Assembly: GCA_965208965.1 (NCBI GenBank)
Contig: OZ242384.1
Location: forward strand, 5,146,001 to 5,210,000
Length of the DNA: 64,000 bases
Direction of reading: 5' to 3'
Source of the DNA: Bin5 sp965208965
GTDB lineage: Bacteria; Chloroflexota; Anaerolineae; Caldilineales; Caldilineaceae
Shown: piece by piece, positions 7,740-16,903 of the stretch
Layout: each line of letters begins with the position of its first letter
How positions within the stretch are numbered: the stretch's first letter is position 1
The notes under the pieces: model-generated
What the model was told of the DNA's origin: nothing
Seen by the model: only the letters and a program-made list of their open reading frames with translations
Databases searched by the model: none
Translations under genes and position numbers: made by a program

Positions 7740-9428
7740 GTGCCACAACTACAAGCCCACATTTGGGCGCAAGAAACAGAAGCCCTTCTCAAGGAAGCCC
7801 GTCATGCAATTGGCCAGTCTCAGTCAGATTCGGTGCAGCAACTGGCTGACCGCCTCCCCGTTCTCAGCGCAGACCAGGATGCGCCAATCAGCTTAGCTCT
7901 GGCCGGACAATATAGCGCCGGCAAGTCCACCATCCTGAAGGCCCTGACCGGACGGAACGACATTGCCACCGGGGCCGAAATCGTAACCGCGGAAACAAGG
8001 TTTTTCGACTGGAATGGCGTATCCATTATCGACACACCTGGCATCCACACCGAGATCCGACCGGAACATGACGAAATCACATATGACGCGATTAGCAACG
8101 CCGACCTGATGATGTTCGTCATTACAAATGAACTGTTCGATAGTTATGTGAGCCAACACTACCGCAAACTTACAATCGATCGGTCAAAGGGACACGAAAC
8201 CATTCTGGTCGTCAACAAAATGGCGCGTCATGCCGCTGGCAATGCGCCCGAGAGCCGCAAAAGGCTTACTGAAGACTTGCGCCCGGCGTTATGCCCCTTC
8301 ACCCCGGAACAACTGCGCATAACTTTCATCGATGCTCTCAGCGCCTTAGAAGCAATAACGGAAGAACACGCTGAATCCGCGGCTTACCTGGAACAGGTAG
8401 GCAACCTGGATGCTCTCATCGACAACATCGATGCCTTCGTACACGAAAAGGGGCTACACGCGCGCCACACGACCGCTCTCTACGCTATCGATCAGGTCTT
8501 GCAGACTGCCATCCAGAGCGAACCTACCGAAGACCCGGACGCCGATGCCATGGCTCTTGTCTACAACCGGACTATCCGTCACTTCGACGATGCAAAGACG
8601 ACCCTCCAAGGGGCCGTCGAATTGGCGATTTCACACACAAAGTTTTCTTTCGTGGAAGCCGGGACCGAGTGGGCCGAACAAATCGACAGTAAAGGGAAAG
8701 ACTACGAATTTGAGGCAACGGCCCAATCCGCTGAGAACAAGTTGCAGGAAGCCCTAGAAGAGTTGTCCAAGAGCATTGAAAAGGCTTTAGGCAACAGCTT
8801 GCCGGATTTGGCGGAAGACATCAATGCGGTCTTGAACACGAAGCTTTTCAATCAAACGAAGGAAAATCTGAGCGCCACACTCGACAAAAAGGAGTGGAGC
8901 CCGTCCTCGGAGGCTGCTTGGAAGGGGTTAGAGCTTCTCAGCCTGATTGCGAGTCACTTCGCTCCCAGCCCAGACGCTTCTAGTCAGGGCGCCACAGGGC
9001 TCGACCGACTTCAAAGAAACCCTGCCTTCGCGAAAATTCTTGAGATTGGCAAATCACTTGGCATTCGCTCGCAGAACCGGGCAGGCATCCGCATCACCAG
9101 TGTAGTCGGCTATACAGTTCCTGTCCTACAATTGGCGGGAGTGGTTATAGCCGCCTTCGAAGAGGCTAGACGAAATGCGGACGCAGAGAAAATGCAGCAA
9201 GAGGTCTTGGACGCGTTCGATGAACTGGCCGAACAGGTCGGCAGAGAAGCACAGGAAAGGGCAGAGGAAATCATCAACGAATTGGTTGCAAAACCTTTAC
9301 AGGAATTCACAGAAGCGCGGCTACAACTCAACCAGCTTCGCCAAGAGAAAAGCGCCCAGATAAGAAGGCTCAACGAGGTCAGCGCCAGAGTCAATTCGCT
9401 GATTCGCCACATTCACGCCGAGAGGTAA
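7740..9428 (+). CDS. Dynamin-like GTPase, second of a tandem pair
   Basis: The protein has 562 residues from a GTG start 10 bases after the stop of the first dynamin; a TTG start at 7713 overlapping that gene is the alternative. The GTPase domain is N-terminal: P-loop GQYSAGKST at 56-64, a Thr-containing switch I (AEIVTAETRF), and DTPG at 98-101. NKMA at 159-162 is the G4 site, again without the usual Asp. Helical stalk regions follow, with a mildly hydrophobic segment at about 449-478 (VVGYTVPVLQLAGVVIAAF) that could be a membrane paddle, then a charged coiled coil to the end. Its partner is longer and divergent, as in two-protein bacterial dynamin systems where the GTPases hetero-oligomerise. 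Function here is inferred only. Confidence 0.84.
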   Translation: MPQLQAHIWAQETEALLKEARHAIGQSQSDSVQQLADRLPVLSADQDAPISLALAGQYSAGKSTILKALTGRNDIATGAEIVTAETRFFDWNGVSIIDTPGIHTEIRPEHDEITYDAISNADLMMFVITNELFDSYVSQHYRKLTIDRSKGHETILVVNKMARHAAGNAPESRKRLTEDLRPALCPFTPEQLRITFIDALSALEAITEEHAESAAYLEQVGNLDALIDNIDAFVHEKGLHARHTTALYAIDQVLQTAIQSEPTEDPDADAMALVYNRTIRHFDDAKTTLQGAVELAISHTKFSFVEAGTEWAEQIDSKGKDYEFEATAQSAENKLQEALEELSKSIEKALGNSLPDLAEDINAVLNTKLFNQTKENLSATLDKKEWSPSSEAAWKGLELLSLIASHFAPSPDASSQGATGLDRLQRNPAFAKILEIGKSLGIRSQNRAGIRITSVVGYTVPVLQLAGVVIAAFEEARRNADAEKMQQEVLDAFDELAEQVGREAQERAEEIINELVAKPLQEFTEARLQLNQLRQEKSAQIRRLNEVSARVNSLIRHIHAER

Positions 9429-9595
9429 AACGCTTACCCACTGCTTTGGAGCAGACATCAAGCCTGCTGGACTGGGAATCAGGTCTTTTCGCCCGCGTTA
9501 CGCATTACGGAAGAGACCCCGCTTTCATACCCCAACGAACATTGTTGTGTTGACGGAGTTTCCCCCAAGGTTACCCTTCACTTCGCGTTTTGGAC

Positions 9596-11284
9596 TCACC
9601 GCCCTCGCCGACGAGCCTGCATCTTCGCCCATGAATCGCGCAGCGTGATGGTGCGGTTGAAGACAAGCCGGTCGTCGTCGCTGTCTGGGTCCAGACAGAA
9701 GTAGCCTTTGCGCTCAAACTGCACGGTCTGACCGATCTCAAGGTCAAGCACACTCGGTTCCAGTTGGACGCGGTCCAGCACGGTCAACGAGTTGGGCGAC
9801 AGGCTGGCCATGTAGTCCTGACCCTCCGGCACGTCGTAGGGGTCCTCGACATTGAAGAGACGATCATAGACGCGTACCTGGGCAGTGACGGCATGGTCTG
9901 CGCTCACCCAATGAATCGTGCCGCGCACTTTGCGGCCGTCTGGAGCGTAGCCGCCCCTGGTTTCAGGATCGTAGGTGCAGTGCAGGGCAGTGACTTCACC
10001 CTGATCGTCCCTTATGACCTCCTCGCAGCGCACGAAGTAGCCCCAGCGCAGACGGACCTCACGGCCCGGCGCCATGCGGTAAAATCGCCGCGGCGGGTCC
10101 TCCATGAAATCGTCCCGATCGATGTAAAGGTTACGGCTGAACGGGACCGGCCGGCTGCCGGCGCTCTCATCCTCGGGATTGTTCACCGCGTCGAGCCATT
10201 CGGTCTCGCCTTCGGGGAAATTCGTGATCACGACAGGCAGAGGATCGAGCACTCCCATCACGCGCATGGCGGTACGGTTCAGCTCCTGCCGAATAAAATG
10301 TTCCAACAGCTCGATCTCAACTGTGCTGTTGGTGCGGGCGATTCCGACGTGTTGACAGAGGTCTCGCAAGGCCTTGGACGGTACGCCGCGCCGCCGCTGA
10401 CCGGCCAGCGTTGGCATGCGCGGGTCGTCCCAGCCCTCTACGCGGCCTTCCTCAACAAGCCGCATGAGGCGCCTCTTGCTGGTCACAATGTAGGTGAACT
10501 CCAGCTTGGCAAACTCGATTTGGCGGGGATGGTAGACGCCCAGGGACTCCAGGTACCAGTCGTACAGGGGGCGGTGGTTCAGATACTCAAGCGAACAGAG
10601 CGAATGAGTAACGCCTTCAATCGAGTCGGACTGGCCGTGGGCCCAATCGTACATGGGGTAGATGCACCACTCGTCGCCGGTGCGCTGATGCTCGGCATGG
10701 CGGATGCGGTACATAACGGGGTCGCGCAGGTTGATGTTGGGCGAGGACATATCGATCTTGGCGCGCAAAACGCGGGCGCCGTCGGGAAATTCGCCCGCCT
10801 TCATCCGCTGGAACAGATCCAGGTTTTCTTCAACGGATCTGTTCCGATAGGGGCTGTCTGTGCCGGGTTCAGTCAGAGTGCCGCGATGAGCACGAATCTC
10901 CTCCTGGCTGAGATCGTCGACGTAAGCGTGTCCATCCTGCACGAGCTGGAGCGCCCACTCGTAGAGTTGACCGAAATAGTCGGAGGCATAGAGAACATTG
11001 GCCGGCTCGTAGCCGAGCCAGCGGATGTCCTTCAACTGGGCCTCGACGAACTCCTGCTCCTCTTTGAGGGGGTTGGTGTCGTCGAAACGCAAATTGCAAG
11101 GGCCGTTGAACTCCGCCGCCACCTCGAAATTCAACCCGATTGCCTTGGCATGCCCAATGTGCAGATAGCCGTTGGGTTCGGGCGGAAAGCGGGTTTGGAA
11201 ACGCCCATTGAAGCGCCCGCTGACAATGTCATCCGCAATCGCTTCGCGAATGAAGTCCTTTGCCGCCACTGTCGAATCGCTCAT
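9596..11284 (-). CDS. glnS: Glutaminyl-tRNA synthetase
   Basis: This 562-residue class I synthetase charges tRNA-Gln with glutamine. PEPNGYLHIGHAKAIG holds the HIGH signature at residues 42-45, and VTSKRRL at about 267-273 is the KMSKS-equivalent loop. The C-terminal beta-barrel anticodon-binding domains contain YFVRCEEVI and the ending typical of bacterial GlnRS (FNRTITLRD). Length is as expected. Many bacteria lack GlnRS and make Gln-tRNA by amidation, so its presence predicts direct charging in this organism. It is the sole minus-strand gene between the dynamin pair and the hexuronate genes, with about 200 bases upstream before the SDR gene. No clear terminator follows it. Confidence 0.95.
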   Translation of the reverse strand: MSDSTVAAKDFIREAIADDIVSGRFNGRFQTRFPPEPNGYLHIGHAKAIGLNFEVAAEFNGPCNLRFDDTNPLKEEQEFVEAQLKDIRWLGYEPANVLYASDYFGQLYEWALQLVQDGHAYVDDLSQEEIRAHRGTLTEPGTDSPYRNRSVEENLDLFQRMKAGEFPDGARVLRAKIDMSSPNINLRDPVMYRIRHAEHQRTGDEWCIYPMYDWAHGQSDSIEGVTHSLCSLEYLNHRPLYDWYLESLGVYHPRQIEFAKLEFTYIVTSKRRLMRLVEEGRVEGWDDPRMPTLAGQRRRGVPSKALRDLCQHVGIARTNSTVEIELLEHFIRQELNRTAMRVMGVLDPLPVVITNFPEGETEWLDAVNNPEDESAGSRPVPFSRNLYIDRDDFMEDPPRRFYRMAPGREVRLRWGYFVRCEEVIRDDQGEVTALHCTYDPETRGGYAPDGRKVRGTIHWVSADHAVTAQVRVYDRLFNVEDPYDVPEGQDYMASLSPNSLTVLDRVQLEPSVLDLEIGQTVQFERKGYFCLDPDSDDDRLVFNRTITLRDSWAKMQARRRGR

Positions 11285-11490
11285 CGGTACTCCCCGATCT
11301 AACGTACTAACCGCCCGACTTCAACTGCCCTCAGAGCGGTTGTCAAAAAACCATGTTTCTCCACCATCACAAAGAAACAATATACATTATCTTCACTGCG
11401 CCGGGCAAGAAACCACAGGCCACGAAGCGTTGAGGCAGAGACGGTTTGGCGCCGCTGCCTTGCGCTCGCTGCGGGTCACTCTCCGGCCCG

Positions 11491-12336
11491 TCAGATGCCG
11501 CTGGCGGCAGAGAATCCCCCGTCTACGGGAACGACGATGCCTGTAACGAAGCGGGAGGCGTCGCTTGCCAGCCAAATCGCAGCGCCTACCAGTTCATCCG
11601 GCTCACCGAAACGCCCCATCGGCGTATGATCAACGATCTGCTGACCGCGTTCGGTCAGGACTGGGGAATCCCCCGGGCTGGAGGGAGCGTCTTCATTTAT
11701 CAACAGGGCCCGGTTTTGCTCGCCGATGAAGAAGCCGGGCGCAATCGCATTTACGCGCAGTCCCGGCCCGTGCTTTTCAGCCAGGTCGACGGCCAGCCAG
11801 CGAGTCAGGTTGTCGACGGCCGCCTTGGCCGCGGAGTAACCCATCACCCGCGTCAAGACCTTTTGTGATGCCATCGACGAGATGTTGATGATCGAGCCTT
11901 TGCCCCGTTCCGCCATCAGCTCGCCGAAAATCTGTGTAGGCAGAACCGTTCCGGTGAAATTCAGACCGACGACGCCTTCCAGTGCGTTGCGCGGCACATT
12001 GAAAAAGGTCAGGTCGCCGAAGACGGTGGCGTCGGGTCGGTTGCCCCCGGCGCAGTTGATTAGCACGTCGACGCTTCCCCATTCGTCAAGCAAAATCTGT
12101 CGCGCCGCTTGCAGACTCTCCTCATCCAGAACGTCTGCCGGCAGCGGGATGGCATCGTGGCCGGCCGCTGTGATTTCACCGGCTACCTCGCTGGCTGTGG
12201 CCTCCCGCCGCCCCAGGATGGCGACACGCGCGCCGGCCTCGGCCAGGCCGCGGGCCATCGCGCCTCCCAGGACTCCTGTGCCGCCGGTGATGACGGCAAC
12301 CTTCCCGTCCAGTGAAAACTGTTCTCTTGAACTCAT
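11491..12336 (-). CDS. SDR family oxidoreductase, D-mannonate oxidoreductase (UxuB-like)
   Basis: The 281-residue short-chain dehydrogenase has the NAD(P) motif TGGTGVLGG near residue 18, NCAGG, the catalytic Ser in NISSMAS, and an intact YSAAK. The substrate end contains APGFFIGEQNRALL and VPVDGGFSAASGI, features I associate with the SDR-type fructuronate reductases (YjmF/UxuB-like) that convert D-fructuronate to D-mannonate. It is divergent from uxaC (185-base shared upstream region), which makes D-fructuronate, so the two would supply consecutive steps. A related 2-keto-3-deoxy or gluconate 5-dehydrogenase role is possible but less favoured by the context. Confidence 0.8.
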   Translation of the reverse strand: MSSREQFSLDGKVAVITGGTGVLGGAMARGLAEAGARVAILGRREATASEVAGEITAAGHDAIPLPADVLDEESLQAARQILLDEWGSVDVLINCAGGNRPDATVFGDLTFFNVPRNALEGVVGLNFTGTVLPTQIFGELMAERGKGSIINISSMASQKVLTRVMGYSAAKAAVDNLTRWLAVDLAEKHGPGLRVNAIAPGFFIGEQNRALLINEDAPSSPGDSPVLTERGQQIVDHTPMGRFGEPDELVGAAIWLASDASRFVTGIVVPVDGGFSAASGI

Positions 12337-12521
12337 AGCCCTCTCCTTGCATTGAAAGAAGGGAGAGAGAAGGATGCTTCTTCACGCGGGTCCTTCCTCG
12401 CCCTTAGTGGTTTCATTCAGCTATAATCAGTGAAGTGCAGTAGTCGGACAAAGGACTCTTTTGCGGCCTGTCCACAAAATTCGATCTTACGCCAAATCGG
12501 TGCGAACGAAAGGAAACTTTT

Positions 12522-13964
12522 GTGAATTCGTCTTTGAGCAATTATATGCCCGAACGGGCCGATCGGTATTTCAGCGGCGGCGCTGACCAAAGAACTGTAG
12601 CTCGTGCCCTCTTCGAGAGCGTGGCCGACCTTCCTCTGATCTGCCCGCACGGCCACGTTGACCCGCTTCTGTTCGCCGATGCTACCTACCACTTCGATTC
12701 GCCGGCCGAATTTTTCCTGATCCCGGACCACTATGTCTTTCGGATGCTGTACTCACAGGGCGTTCCCCTTGAGGCCCAGGGGGTGCCCATGAATGAGGGG
12801 GAAGATGCCGGCGCCGTCGAATCGGATCATCGCAAGATCTGGCAGACCTTTGCCGAAAACTACCATTTGTTTCAAGGTACCCCCACCGGACTATGGCTGC
12901 GGGATGAGCTCCATGATCTATTTGGCATTACCGGGAAACTGACGCCTGCGAACGCCCAGGAGATTTACGACCAGATTTCAGAGCAGTTGGCGGCCCCCGA
13001 CTTCACGCCCAGAAAACTGTTTGAACAGTTTAGGGTGGAAGTGCTGACCACGACCGACGCGGCCACCGATACTCTCGAACACCACCAGGCGATCCGGGAC
13101 TCGGACTGGGACGGGCGCGTCTATCCAACATTTCGTCCCGATAAGGTCGTCAACGGGATTGATCAGCAGGAATGGCAGGAACAGGTCGACCTGTTGCGCA
13201 GTGTGTCCGGCGTCGATATTGTCGATTACTCCTCCTACATATCCGCTCTGGAGCAACGCCGCGATTTCTTCAGAGAGATGGGCGCTACCGCTACCGATCA
13301 TGCAGCGGAAACGCCGCTTACGGCGGTCCTCTCGCCAGGCGAGGCAGATGAGGTCTTCCAACGGGGTCTTTCAGGCAGCGCAACTGCCGGCGACGCCCGG
13401 CTCTTCACGGCTCACATGCTGGTTGAGATGGCCCGCATGAGCAGTGAGGACGGGCTGGTCATGCAACTGCACCCGGGCTCCATCCGCAATCACAACAGTG
13501 CTGTCTTTCAGCGCTTCGGCGCGGACAAGGGCGCTGACATTCCCCATGGACTTGACTTCACCCGCAATTTGAGACCTCTCCTGGACCGCTTCGGTTCCCA
13601 TTCGTCACTGCGCCTGATCCTGTTCACGCTTGACGAAGCGACGAGCGCCAGAGAGCTCGCTCCTCTGGCCGGCCACTACCCGATACTGCGAATAGGCCCG
13701 CCTTGGTGGTTCTACGACAGCATCAACGGAATGCGAAACTTCTTCGCACAGGTGATGGAGACGGCGGGCATATACAACACTGTCGGTTTCAATGACGACA
13801 CGCGGGCGTTCGCTTCGATCCCAACCCGGCATGAGCTCTGGCGGCGCATCGCCTGCGACTGGCTTGCCTCTTTACTCGTGGAGGGCCAGATCGACGACGA
13901 GGATGCCTTTGCCATGGCGCACGCGCTGACGTACGGCCTTGCGAAGGAGGCTTACAGGTTGTAA
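12522..13964 (+). CDS. uxaC: Glucuronate isomerase
   Basis: The 480-residue protein converts D-glucuronate to D-fructuronate (and D-galacturonate to D-tagaturonate). It belongs to the amidohydrolase-fold uronate isomerases. ICPHGHVDPLLF near residue 40 carries the metal-binding HxH, followed by the typical DHYVFRMLYSQGVP and, later, LTTTDAATDTLEHH. The end has RIGPPWWFYDSINGMRNF and FNDDTRAFASIPTRH, both strongly conserved in UxaC. The GTG start at 12522 is preceded by AAAGGAAAC, a fair ribosome-binding site. A TATAAT at 12422-12427 could be its -10 box, but I see no good -35. It is divergent from the UxuB-like SDR gene. Confidence 0.94.
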   Translation: MNSSLSNYMPERADRYFSGGADQRTVARALFESVADLPLICPHGHVDPLLFADATYHFDSPAEFFLIPDHYVFRMLYSQGVPLEAQGVPMNEGEDAGAVESDHRKIWQTFAENYHLFQGTPTGLWLRDELHDLFGITGKLTPANAQEIYDQISEQLAAPDFTPRKLFEQFRVEVLTTTDAATDTLEHHQAIRDSDWDGRVYPTFRPDKVVNGIDQQEWQEQVDLLRSVSGVDIVDYSSYISALEQRRDFFREMGATATDHAAETPLTAVLSPGEADEVFQRGLSGSATAGDARLFTAHMLVEMARMSSEDGLVMQLHPGSIRNHNSAVFQRFGADKGADIPHGLDFTRNLRPLLDRFGSHSSLRLILFTLDEATSARELAPLAGHYPILRIGPPWWFYDSINGMRNFFAQVMETAGIYNTVGFNDDTRAFASIPTRHELWRRIACDWLASLLVEGQIDDEDAFAMAHALTYGLAKEAYRL

Positions 13965-14029
13965 GGGCCGCTCGATGCCTGTTACACGTTGGGCGTCATT
14001 GGAGCGCCCGACAGGCCAGTCCTGAAGCA

Positions 14030-15619
14030 TCAGGCGCCGATGTCCGCCTGCGTCCACTCCTGATCGACCAGCCGCCACATCTCTCCGGTGGGATTCTTGT
14101 CTTGCAGGTCAGGCGGCAGGCGGTGTTGGCGCACATTGTCGTAACTGTATAGGCCGGCGAAACGGCGGATGCTGGCCGGGATCCCGACCGATGTGAAACC
14201 TGGATGTCCTGTGGCGGGAAAGGGGCCGCCGTGGTTCATGGCAGCGCTGACAGCCACACCTGTAGGCATCTTGTCGTTCAGGAGCCGGCCCACCTTGGCC
14301 CGCAGCAGAGGCGCAAGACGATCGTACAACTGGTCATCGCTGCCGCCGTTGTCGGTGTAGAGGCAGCCGGTCAGGTTGCCTTCGAAGCAGCCGATAATCT
14401 GCTCCATTTGGGCGGAATCCTTTGCCAGGATCACCAGCGAGGAAGGCCCAAACGCCTCTGTCTGCATTGCTTCCGGATTGGCAAGAAACTCGTCGCCCGA
14501 CACTGTCAACAAGGTATTCCGGTAATGGAAGCCCGGCCTGTCAGCCGCTGATCCTCCTGCGACGACTTTGGCCCCATTGCTGGACAGGACCTGAATTGAT
14601 TCGTCCATGCCTTCCGAGACGCCGCGGTTGAGCAGGACACCGGCCGCTCCTTCCTCGAATAGCGCTGCCGACTGATCAACAAAGGCCTTCGACTCCTCTC
14701 CGGCCAGCGTCATCACGAGTCCGGGATTGGTGCAGAACTGGCCGGTTCCCATGGTACATGAAGTGAAAAACTCTTCAGCGATCGCTTGCGAACGCTCGGC
14801 GAGCGCGCCGGGCAGCAGAAGAATCGGGTTGATGCTGGACATCTCCAGGTATATCGGTTTGCCGTGGCGGTCGGCGACCTCCTTCAGCCTCATGCCGCCG
14901 TCGCGGCTGCCGGTAAATCCGACGGCTGCAACGCGGGCGTCGGCAACCAGGTCGTAGCCGTATTCCGACTTGAAGCGATAGATCAGCTGAACCAGGCCCT
15001 TGGGCGCGCCCGTCTTGCGGATAGCTTCAAGCGCCGCTTCAGCCAGCAACTGGCTGGTGCGGGAATGGCTCGAGTGCGCCTTCGCGATCACCGGGCTGCC
15101 GGCGGCGATGGCTGCGGCGAAGTCTCCACCGGCCGCGCCGTTGAAGGCGAAGGGAAAGTTGTTCGGCCCGAAGACGACGACGGCGCCCGGAAGTGGGCCG
15201 TAGAAGGAGCGGATGTTGACGGCGGTGTCGATCGTGGCCTGGGTCCACGAACGCGCCCGAACGGCCGCCGCGGCCTGGCGCAGTTGATCGGTGGTCCGGG
15301 GAAGCTCGATGGCTCTCAGGCGGGTGGGCGCCGGCAGGCCGGTCTCCTGATGGGCCGTTTCGACAAGAGCGTCGGCCTGCCCTTCGATGCCGGCGGCGTA
15401 GGCATCGAGAAACTCGGCCAGAAGTTGCCGGGGCGCCTTGCGAAGCTCTGTCACGGCATCGGCAGCCCCCTGCAGGACAGCCTCGATGTCATCCCATTCG
15501 GAGTAGGGAAAAGACCATGGCAGTTTTTCGCCGGTCATAGGATTGGTGGAATGGTAGCTGCCTGTCGGATTGGCGGCAGCGCGGAATTCTCCGTTGATCA
15601 GCAGCGGTTGCAGTGACAT
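14030..15619 (-). CDS. Aldehyde dehydrogenase (NADP+), ketoglutarate semialdehyde type
   Basis: This 529-residue aldehyde dehydrogenase has Asn154 in GPNNFPFAFNG, FTGSRDGG in the cofactor loop, the general base Glu259 in YLEMSSINP and the nucleophile Cys296 in GTGQFCTNPGL. These features match the family that oxidises 2,5-dioxopentanoate (alpha-ketoglutaric semialdehyde) in the oxidative breakdown of sugar acids, feeding 2-oxoglutarate to the TCA cycle. It is convergent with uxaC, and 87 bases upstream (on its own strand) lies a galactonate-dehydratase-like enolase; the two may be co-transcribed. A substrate other than ketoglutarate semialdehyde (for example a fatty aldehyde) cannot be excluded. 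Confidence 0.87.
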   Translation of the reverse strand: MSLQPLLINGEFRAAANPTGSYHSTNPMTGEKLPWSFPYSEWDDIEAVLQGAADAVTELRKAPRQLLAEFLDAYAAGIEGQADALVETAHQETGLPAPTRLRAIELPRTTDQLRQAAAAVRARSWTQATIDTAVNIRSFYGPLPGAVVVFGPNNFPFAFNGAAGGDFAAAIAAGSPVIAKAHSSHSRTSQLLAEAALEAIRKTGAPKGLVQLIYRFKSEYGYDLVADARVAAVGFTGSRDGGMRLKEVADRHGKPIYLEMSSINPILLLPGALAERSQAIAEEFFTSCTMGTGQFCTNPGLVMTLAGEESKAFVDQSAALFEEGAAGVLLNRGVSEGMDESIQVLSSNGAKVVAGGSAADRPGFHYRNTLLTVSGDEFLANPEAMQTEAFGPSSLVILAKDSAQMEQIIGCFEGNLTGCLYTDNGGSDDQLYDRLAPLLRAKVGRLLNDKMPTGVAVSAAMNHGGPFPATGHPGFTSVGIPASIRRFAGLYSYDNVRQHRLPPDLQDKNPTGEMWRLVDQEWTQADIGA

Positions 15620-15706
15620 TTGTAGTGGAAACTCCTGTCGGTTTCGTTAGGTATTCGATCACGAGATGAGAGGGTGTTGCACTCTCATCCCGATTTGGTC
15701 TCGGAT

Positions 15707-16870
15707 TCAGTCCACTTCCGCGGAACGTCTATGCCAGTCTTCGGCGAAGAGATTGAAGTGGACTCTGCGGCGGGGATTGGCGGCGACTACGTCTTCGTCG
15801 AGCGTGACACCCAGGCCGGGTCCGGATGGAAGGGCAAAGTAGCCGTCTTCAATTTCGGGGTTGCCCGGCGCGGCCTTCTTCACGTAGGCTTCGGCGAAGT
15901 CGTTGAAGTGCTCCTGGATCTTGAAGTTGGGCGTGCAGGCTGCCAGGTGCAGCGCCGCCGCGGTCGAAATGGGGCCGCCCACGTTGTGGGGCGCGATGAG
16001 CATGTAATAGGCTTCGGCCCAGGCGGCCAGCTTCTTTGTGTTGAGAATGCCGCCGAAATGTGTAATGTCAGGCTGGATGATGTCGCAGGCCTGGAGTTCG
16101 AACAGCTCGCGGTACTCGTACATCGTATGCAGACGCTCTCCGGTCGCGACGGGAATGCCCAGGGGCGCAATGGCATCTGCAGCCTTCTTCTGGGCGGCGA
16201 TATTCTCTGGAGGCACAGGCTCCTCAAGCCACGACGGTTTGAATTGGGCCAGTTCACGGGCGAATTCCACCGCGGTCACGGGATTGAAGCGGCCGTGCAT
16301 CTCGATGAGAATCTCCACGTCCGGGCCGACAGCATCCCGCACCGCTTCGACAAGTCCTATAACATAGTTCTTTTCTGCCCGATCCATCTCGTAGAAACCG
16401 GCGCCGAAGGGATCGAACTTGAGCGCTTTGTAGCCCCTGTCGAGCACTCGCTTGGCAGCCGCGTGGAATTCGTCGGGCGTACGTTCTCCCGTATACCAGC
16501 CGTTGGCGTAGCCTTTGATCTGATTCCTGACCGCGCCGCCCAGCAGCTTGTATACCGGCTGGTCAAGAGCTTTGCCGATGATATCCCAGCAGGCGACTTC
16601 GAGCAGTGCGGTAACGGTCTGGGTAATCTCGCCGGCGCGTCCGAAGTCTTCCCGGAACATGCGGGCGACGAGGGCTTCGACGTTAAATGGGTCTTCGCCG
16701 AGAATGTAGCGGGGCGCGGCTTCGCTGAGGTAGCCAAGAACGCCGTCAGTGCGGTTTAGCGCGCGGCATTCCCCCACGCCGACCAGACCGTCATCGGTCT
16801 CTACCTTGACTATGGTCAGGTTGCGCCATTCGGTGCCCAGCACCATGGGCGTCACTTTGGAGATCTTCAT
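15707..16870 (-). CDS. Mandelate racemase/enolase family sugar-acid dehydratase (galactonate dehydratase-like)
   Basis: The 387-residue enzyme opens with the capping domain (MKISKVTPMVLG) and continues into a barrel with KFDPFG (catalytic Lys position), metal ligands in LIEMHGRFNP, WLEEPVPPEN and ATGERLHT, then DITHFGG and the His-bearing APHNVGGPIS. The His/Asp pair places it in the mandelate racemase subgroup, whose sugar-acid dehydratases make 2-keto-3-deoxy acids. The layout is closest to galactonate dehydratase, but exact substrate cannot be assigned. The start at 16870 has AGAGGA upstream, and the longer upstream frame looks non-coding. It precedes the aldehyde dehydrogenase on the same strand, consistent with one sugar-acid pathway. 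Confidence 0.86.
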   Translation of the reverse strand: MKISKVTPMVLGTEWRNLTIVKVETDDGLVGVGECRALNRTDGVLGYLSEAAPRYILGEDPFNVEALVARMFREDFGRAGEITQTVTALLEVACWDIIGKALDQPVYKLLGGAVRNQIKGYANGWYTGERTPDEFHAAAKRVLDRGYKALKFDPFGAGFYEMDRAEKNYVIGLVEAVRDAVGPDVEILIEMHGRFNPVTAVEFARELAQFKPSWLEEPVPPENIAAQKKAADAIAPLGIPVATGERLHTMYEYRELFELQACDIIQPDITHFGGILNTKKLAAWAEAYYMLIAPHNVGGPISTAAALHLAACTPNFKIQEHFNDFAEAYVKKAAPGNPEIEDGYFALPSGPGLGVTLDEDVVAANPRRRVHFNLFAEDWHRRSAEVD

Positions 16871-16887
16871 TGGAGTCCTCTTTGTAT

Positions 16888-16903
16888 GGGAATCGGTTTC
16901 AGA
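16888..16903 (-). promoter_or_regulatory. Candidate operator upstream of the galactonate-dehydratase-like gene
   Basis: On the minus strand the site reads TCTGAAACCGATTCCC, 17 bases before the dehydratase start. A 16-base site matching at 14 positions lies at 31071-31086 in front of another sugar-acid gene. The GAAACCG core also occurs at 15640-15646 upstream of the aldehyde dehydrogenase. A shared regulator binding site is inferred; no regulator gene is in the window. Confidence 0.3.

Noticed and set aside
9764..11302. Long plus-strand open frame (512 codons) opposite glnS
   Set aside because: It is the reverse-strand shadow of a clear GlnRS; the translated sequence has no family resemblance and GC-rich codon use keeps the opposite frame open.
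13988..14012. GGGCG/CGCCC hairpin between uxaC and the aldehyde dehydrogenase
   Set aside because: Only five pairs and no T-run on either strand, so I did not call it a terminator.
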